Source of the DNA: Perkinsus olseni
Taxonomy: Eukaryota; Perkinsozoa; Perkinsida; Perkinsidae
Direction of reading: 5' to 3'
DNA length: 64,000 nt
Assembly (NCBI GenBank): GCA_013115135.1
Contig: JABANP010000176.1
Location: forward strand, 33,198-97,197
Positions within the stretch are counted from its first letter, which is position 1. The number at the start of each line of letters is the position of its first letter. Both the position numbers and the translations under genes were made by a program. The notes under the pieces are model-generated. The model was not told the DNA's origin. It ran no database searches and saw only the letters and a program-made list of their open reading frames with translations. Positions 59,939 through 64,000 of this stretch are shown here, one piece after another.

Positions 59939-62900
59939 ATGAACAGCATGAGCACCAAGGCGATGGATAGACATTTTAGAGAAGATTTTCGAGAGAACTA
60001 CCTCGCTGCCATAAGGTGAGCTCTCGCTCCTCCGATGAAGCTCACTTTCGCTTGATGGACAGGTCTGCTAGTGTCACGCTTGAGTCTGAGCTCACAGCGA
60101 TAGAACTCTCGGGAGCCTTCCGAAGCGCCACTGAGGTAAGCGAAAGCGGTATATGAGTTTTGGGGAACACTTTTGTTTTTGTCGTTGTCCAGACTGACGA
60201 TCATCCCGAATGACTGATGGTCGACTGGACGTCTTCAGGCCCCCGGCGCCTCTCCCTTCCCACCGCCACATTGCCTGACTCGGTACGAATGGAAGCCCTC
60301 GGCATCTGAGGAGTCCGCTGACCGAGCCAGACATCTAGACTTGTCGATTCGGTGAGTCTTTCTGCTCTTGCAAGAGAATGCTCGTGGGTGGGGCTCTTCC
60401 CCTTGATTACCCGCTCCCGACGATGTTTGCGCGGTTATTGTGAACAAGGAGCCTCTTTCTGAAAGTGACGTTCATAACGTATCGATGGAGTGCAGAGATC
60501 GTGGAGGCTTCGATGTGTTCAAAGCGGCTGCTGGGTTTTCGGTTAACTATAATTTGATGGGAGTCTCTTACACCACTCGTGATGCGTGAGTCGACAAGTT
60601 GGAGAGGGTCTCTCCGTTCTCTCCATGAGTAAAACATTATCGCTCTCCACGCAAAATTCACTTGAAATTTCCGCTCGACATGACCGACTAGGAGGCTAGC
60701 AAAAGAGACTTTGACCGCCCACAGCTTCATAGAAGGACCAATGTAGCGGCTGCATGCTCGCCGCCCTTCCAGGTCCCTCTACGCGGGTTTGCGAAGTGGC
60801 AGGATAGGTGAGTGCATGCTAATGTTGCCTCCGACGTCTTACATGGGTGGTGGTGACAGAGTTACCGTCGTCATAAGGTGAGGAAGGTGGGTCGACGGAG
60901 ATCGTCAAGATTCCGCTCCGTCAGGTGGCGTCGCACAGTCCCCGCTGATCAGGACATCACCAAAGGGGAGCGAATTCTGGAAGGTGGGCTCCGGCTCCCG
61001 AGTTGTCTCTGGGCGACTCAGAGTGAAGCGCTTGTTATTCTTATTTATTTCACTGAGAGGCTGCTTTCTGTGCAGCTATCCAGTCGAGTTCCCTCGTATC
61101 CGAGTGGAAGCAATGGCACGAGGCTGGAATAAGCTTTGAGAATCTCAGCATCTCTAAGGTAAGGGAAGAAGGCAACACTATAGCTTCACCCGTGATACAT
61201 GAAGTGGCGTTTATCGCCAAGTGAAAAACGCGCAAGTCGGGATGTGCTATGCAGTCGGATAACTTCGCGACAGATGGATGGCAGTAGACACGAAAGAATT
61301 GCGAAAAAGACATTGGGCATTTCGCGAAAAAACTGTTTTATCGCCAACAAATGCGAATCGCCTTTTTCACATCATCAGTATCGTCTCCATCAGGGAATTA
61401 GCGAGTTGAGCGAAGAAACCGCTGATGTGACGCAGAGGCAGGATGATGATGACGAAGCTACACAGGAGGCTCATGGTGACACCTGTGGGATCCTGTTGCC
61501 TGGGGCTCCCGCGTGAATTATAAAAATGAGGATTCACGCTTTCCGGCTAACGCACGTTTAACGAGCACCAATCTGATTCATTTTGTCTTAGTATCGACAG
61601 AAACACTCGGGAAGACCAAAACTTCGCATTTTCTGAGGCCCTCTAAGCGCATTTCTCCGGCCATCTTACTTTGTTAATTACATTCACGTGTCGTGTCACG
61701 TAAGGTGTGCGTCATTATATTGATCGGCTGATTCATTAGAGGCTCCATCGAGTTGACGGAAAGGGGTAATTTTCCTCTTCTTTCTCGCAGCCGACGAGCT
61801 CACCTGTGAGCTTCTCAACGTCCTGCAACATGGCGGCGAGAAGGTGAACGCCGACTTCGGCACTAGGGCGAAGAAAGGCGCTCGGTTGGAGCAGCAGGAA
61901 CGGGCGGTCAGGTGAGAGATACCCACCATGGGCGAGAGGCGCTGTCTTCTACTCATAAAGTTCATGACGAAAGAGTGTAACGAACAGAAATAATGCCACT
62001 ATGCTACGCTGGCTTCACTCACAAAGTCTGCAACGGAAGACCGCAACATGCTAGAATGTGGCCACGCGAGAACGGTTGAGGAATGGGAGCATTGATGAAG
62101 TGCCGCGCGATGCCTCCGGCAGCTGCTGCTGCCACATCACATAGTGTCCTCGCTCGTGAGTGTTGCACTGTATTACTATTACCATATGTTGGTTCGACCA
62201 CCGCTCTCGCGCCACCGCGTGGCATAGTGGCCTCACTCCTGCATCTTGCATTTCTCTCGTTGAAGCTACGATCTCCACCATGATCAGATTCTCAGATTCC
62301 GAGGGCTGTACGCGGTCACTGCCTACATGGACCACCTGAGGGCAACGCTTGTTCGTCAAGCCCTTCGTCGACACCAGGGTCGAGTCAGCATGCCTGTTAT
62401 CATCGCAAGTCATTCATTTGATGGAGCCACTCTATCGCCCGTTGAGGTGCTCAATCCTCGAGTGGCATCTCCTGACTCTCGGTGAGCAGGTCCAAGTTAC
62501 TTCCAGTTCTGTTCTGTCCAGCACCTCGAAGGAGACTCAGGACGCTTTAGCCTTGTATACAGTGCGCATCGCAGGGCCGATATTATTGGACAATGTGAGA
62601 TCGGGTCGGCGGCTGTCCCGCAATGTTGAGCCGACGGGGGTCATGAGAGACTTGAGAGCTCGATGGATTTGGAAGAAACAGTCATCAGTCATTGTCAATC
62701 CGGGAATAGGTGCACGATGCTGTGTATTGAGGTCTGGGTAACGGAGTTGTTGCTTCAGGTTCTTTCTCTCATTGAAGCATGCAGCGAGCATCGACGGAAG
62801 CCATTCAAGACGACCTTTGACTGCGATCCCAAGTGCCACTTCGGGCTCAATGCGTTCACACGTTCGCGTGACCGTGGTCGCCTAACGGAGTAAGTCTTAC

Positions 62901-63924
62901 ATGTTCATCCTCAATGCAGTATGGTTATCCCTTCAGGATCGAGTTCGATCCTGCCGATGGTTGGTGCCTGCGGTTCGAGCCTGTCTCAAGTCGTATCTCA
63001 TGAGTGAAGCCTTTCATATCACTTTCTCTTGTCGAGTTATTAATCCCCCTCTGTCGTGGTTATTGCGGAACTCGGAGTGGCCTCGGGCGTTGCTCGCTCG
63101 ACTCCTACATGAGCATGTTGTTCAATCTCATTCACCTTGAGACGTACCGCTGATCAGACATCATGCGCGTATCTCACTCTTCCGTCACGCAAACAAATTG
63201 ACCGTCCATTAGCATCACCTGAGCATTGCAAGAACCTTCAAAGCCTCAGTCAGCCTTTTTTCAAGAGATCCACCTACGCCAGCCGCCTGTCCTCTGTTAT
63301 CGTCCATCATGCCGCAGACTATGTACGTGCCGAAAAGTGCCACTCCGGTGGAACAAAATTGTATCATCAACGATGTAAGCAGAGACTTCGGATTCGTTCC
63401 TCGTGGCTGGGCAGGGATGAGGGTGCACTGGAAGTAATTATCACGCTCGAGGCTTTGCCGGAGCGTTCATGGGTCTGGCTTGACTGTATAGCATTCTGGG
63501 CGAGAAGCGTGTATTGGGGTTTAGTTACAGGGGGAGACTGATAGAATCGCGAGGCTTCATATTCTGCTAAATTCAGATTATCGAGACCGAGTCACGATCT
63601 TGGCCGTCAGTGAAGGATGCAGTCAAAAGGCTTGTTCGGATGGATCAAAACACCAAAGCGGCAGTCGGTCAGGTGAATACTGGCTGCATCCCAAACGCCT
63701 GGTGACACTACCTGCTTCGCTCCTCAGGTACGGCGTTTAGACGAAAAGGGAGTTCCCACAGAGCTGGGCGAGAAGTCCTCTGAGGTGAGTGGCTTCGAGG
63801 AGCGGCGGCGTGAGTCTGTGGGTGATCAGGTCATCGGCCTCTGTATAAATTATAGAGGTGGGCCGCGGATATCCGAGGATGCTCCGAAGAAGTGGAACAA
63901 AACCGAGGGCTTCGTGCGATCTAG
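59939..63924 (+). CDS. Large unrecognised protein, about 18 exons
   Basis: Exons with consistent phase: 59939-60015 (MNSMSTKAMDRHFREDF), 60063-60135, 60239-60351, one ending 60585 (ECRDRGGFDVFKAAAGFSVN), 60706-60807, 60860-60877, 60910-60983, 61076-61158 (VSEWKQWHEAGISFENLS), 61394-61476, 61791-61911 (DELTCELLNVLQHGGEKVNA), 62296-62446 (LYAVTAYMDHLRATLVRQAL), 62490-62709, 62778-62889, 62937 to about 62991, 63158-63433, 63577-63672, 63728-63784 and 63856-63924. Introns are as short as 32 nt (60878-60909), and one exon would be only 18 nt. I recognise no family or catalytic motif. The exon at 61394 is acidic (QRQDDDDEATQEAH). The start is the first ATG of the first exon that fits. The entry of the exon ending at 60585 and the join after 62991 are unresolved. 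Confidence is high that it is a gene, nil for function. Confidence 0.65.
61190..61370. repeat. Dispersed repeat with GCGAAAAA boxes, copy 2 (in an intron)
   Basis: Lies in the intron 61159-61393. It matches 4856-5060: ATGAAGTGGCGTTTATCGCC, AAAACGCG, GGGATGTGCTATGCAGTC, then GCGAAAAAGACATTGGGCAT. Its presence makes this intron (235 nt) several times longer than its neighbours, consistent with insertion. Confidence 0.6.
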
Positions 63925-64000
63925 TTCGGTGGGTGCTCCACAGGCTTCTGCTGAGAGGCATGATAGCAATACGTAACTGAACGCAGCGCTTGGCCACCAA

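Noticed and set aside
59570..59974. 134-residue minus-strand open frame as a gene
   Set aside because: No motif or splice support, and it overlaps the first exon of the well-phased plus-strand gene.

Overview
The window is nuclear DNA of an intron-rich protist. Every confident gene is broken by short GT-AG introns, many of about 32-60 nt. Joining the exons by phase gives ordinary eukaryotic proteins: SmE, PRP38B, a PP2A catalytic subunit, a TLDc/OXR1-like protein and EF-hand proteins. The dense genes, small introns, EF-hand modules and a phytochelatin-synthase-like enzyme suggest an alveolate of the Perkinsus/dinoflagellate kind. This is an inference; no marker gene here proves it. Exon edges are given where I could join phases by eye; elsewhere the limits are approximate.

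Layout. 0-12.7 kb is gene-dense and almost all on the minus strand: SmE (cut by the window edge), a GRAM-like plus TLDc protein, a phytochelatin-synthase-like enzyme, an HAD-superfamily protein and two EF-hand genes. 12.7-18.9 kb is a gene-poor graveyard of dispersed repeats and holds a 516-bp inverted-repeat element packed with CGCG palindromes. 18.9-24.5 kb is one long many-exon coiled-coil gene (minus). 24.5-32.6 kb holds tandem and dispersed repeats, coiled-coil gene fragments, a decayed retrotransposon protease and a frameshifted copy of the second EF-hand gene. 32.6-35.2 kb is a secreted-protein gene split by a 1,112-bp hAT-like element with 8-bp target duplications. 35.5-51.2 kb is a mosaic of segmental duplications: two nearly identical copies of a coiled-coil gene and two tandem PP2A catalytic-subunit genes, each followed upstream by a coiled-coil fragment. 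51.4-53.9 kb holds a tRNA-like patch and an unrecognised gene. 53.9-58.3 kb is a plus-strand PRP38B splicing factor, and 59.9-63.9 kb is a large plus-strand gene I do not recognise.

The most unusual signal is not a gene. The duplicated, gene-poor part is full of short perfect hairpins whose two arms are separated by exactly one base. Comparing the two copies of the 2.4-kb duplication (38.3-40.8 kb and 43.7-46.0 kb) shows such hairpins present in one copy and absent in the other. They therefore look like recent mutations made by a fold-back copying process. The same region carries amplified and broken copies of several gene families.
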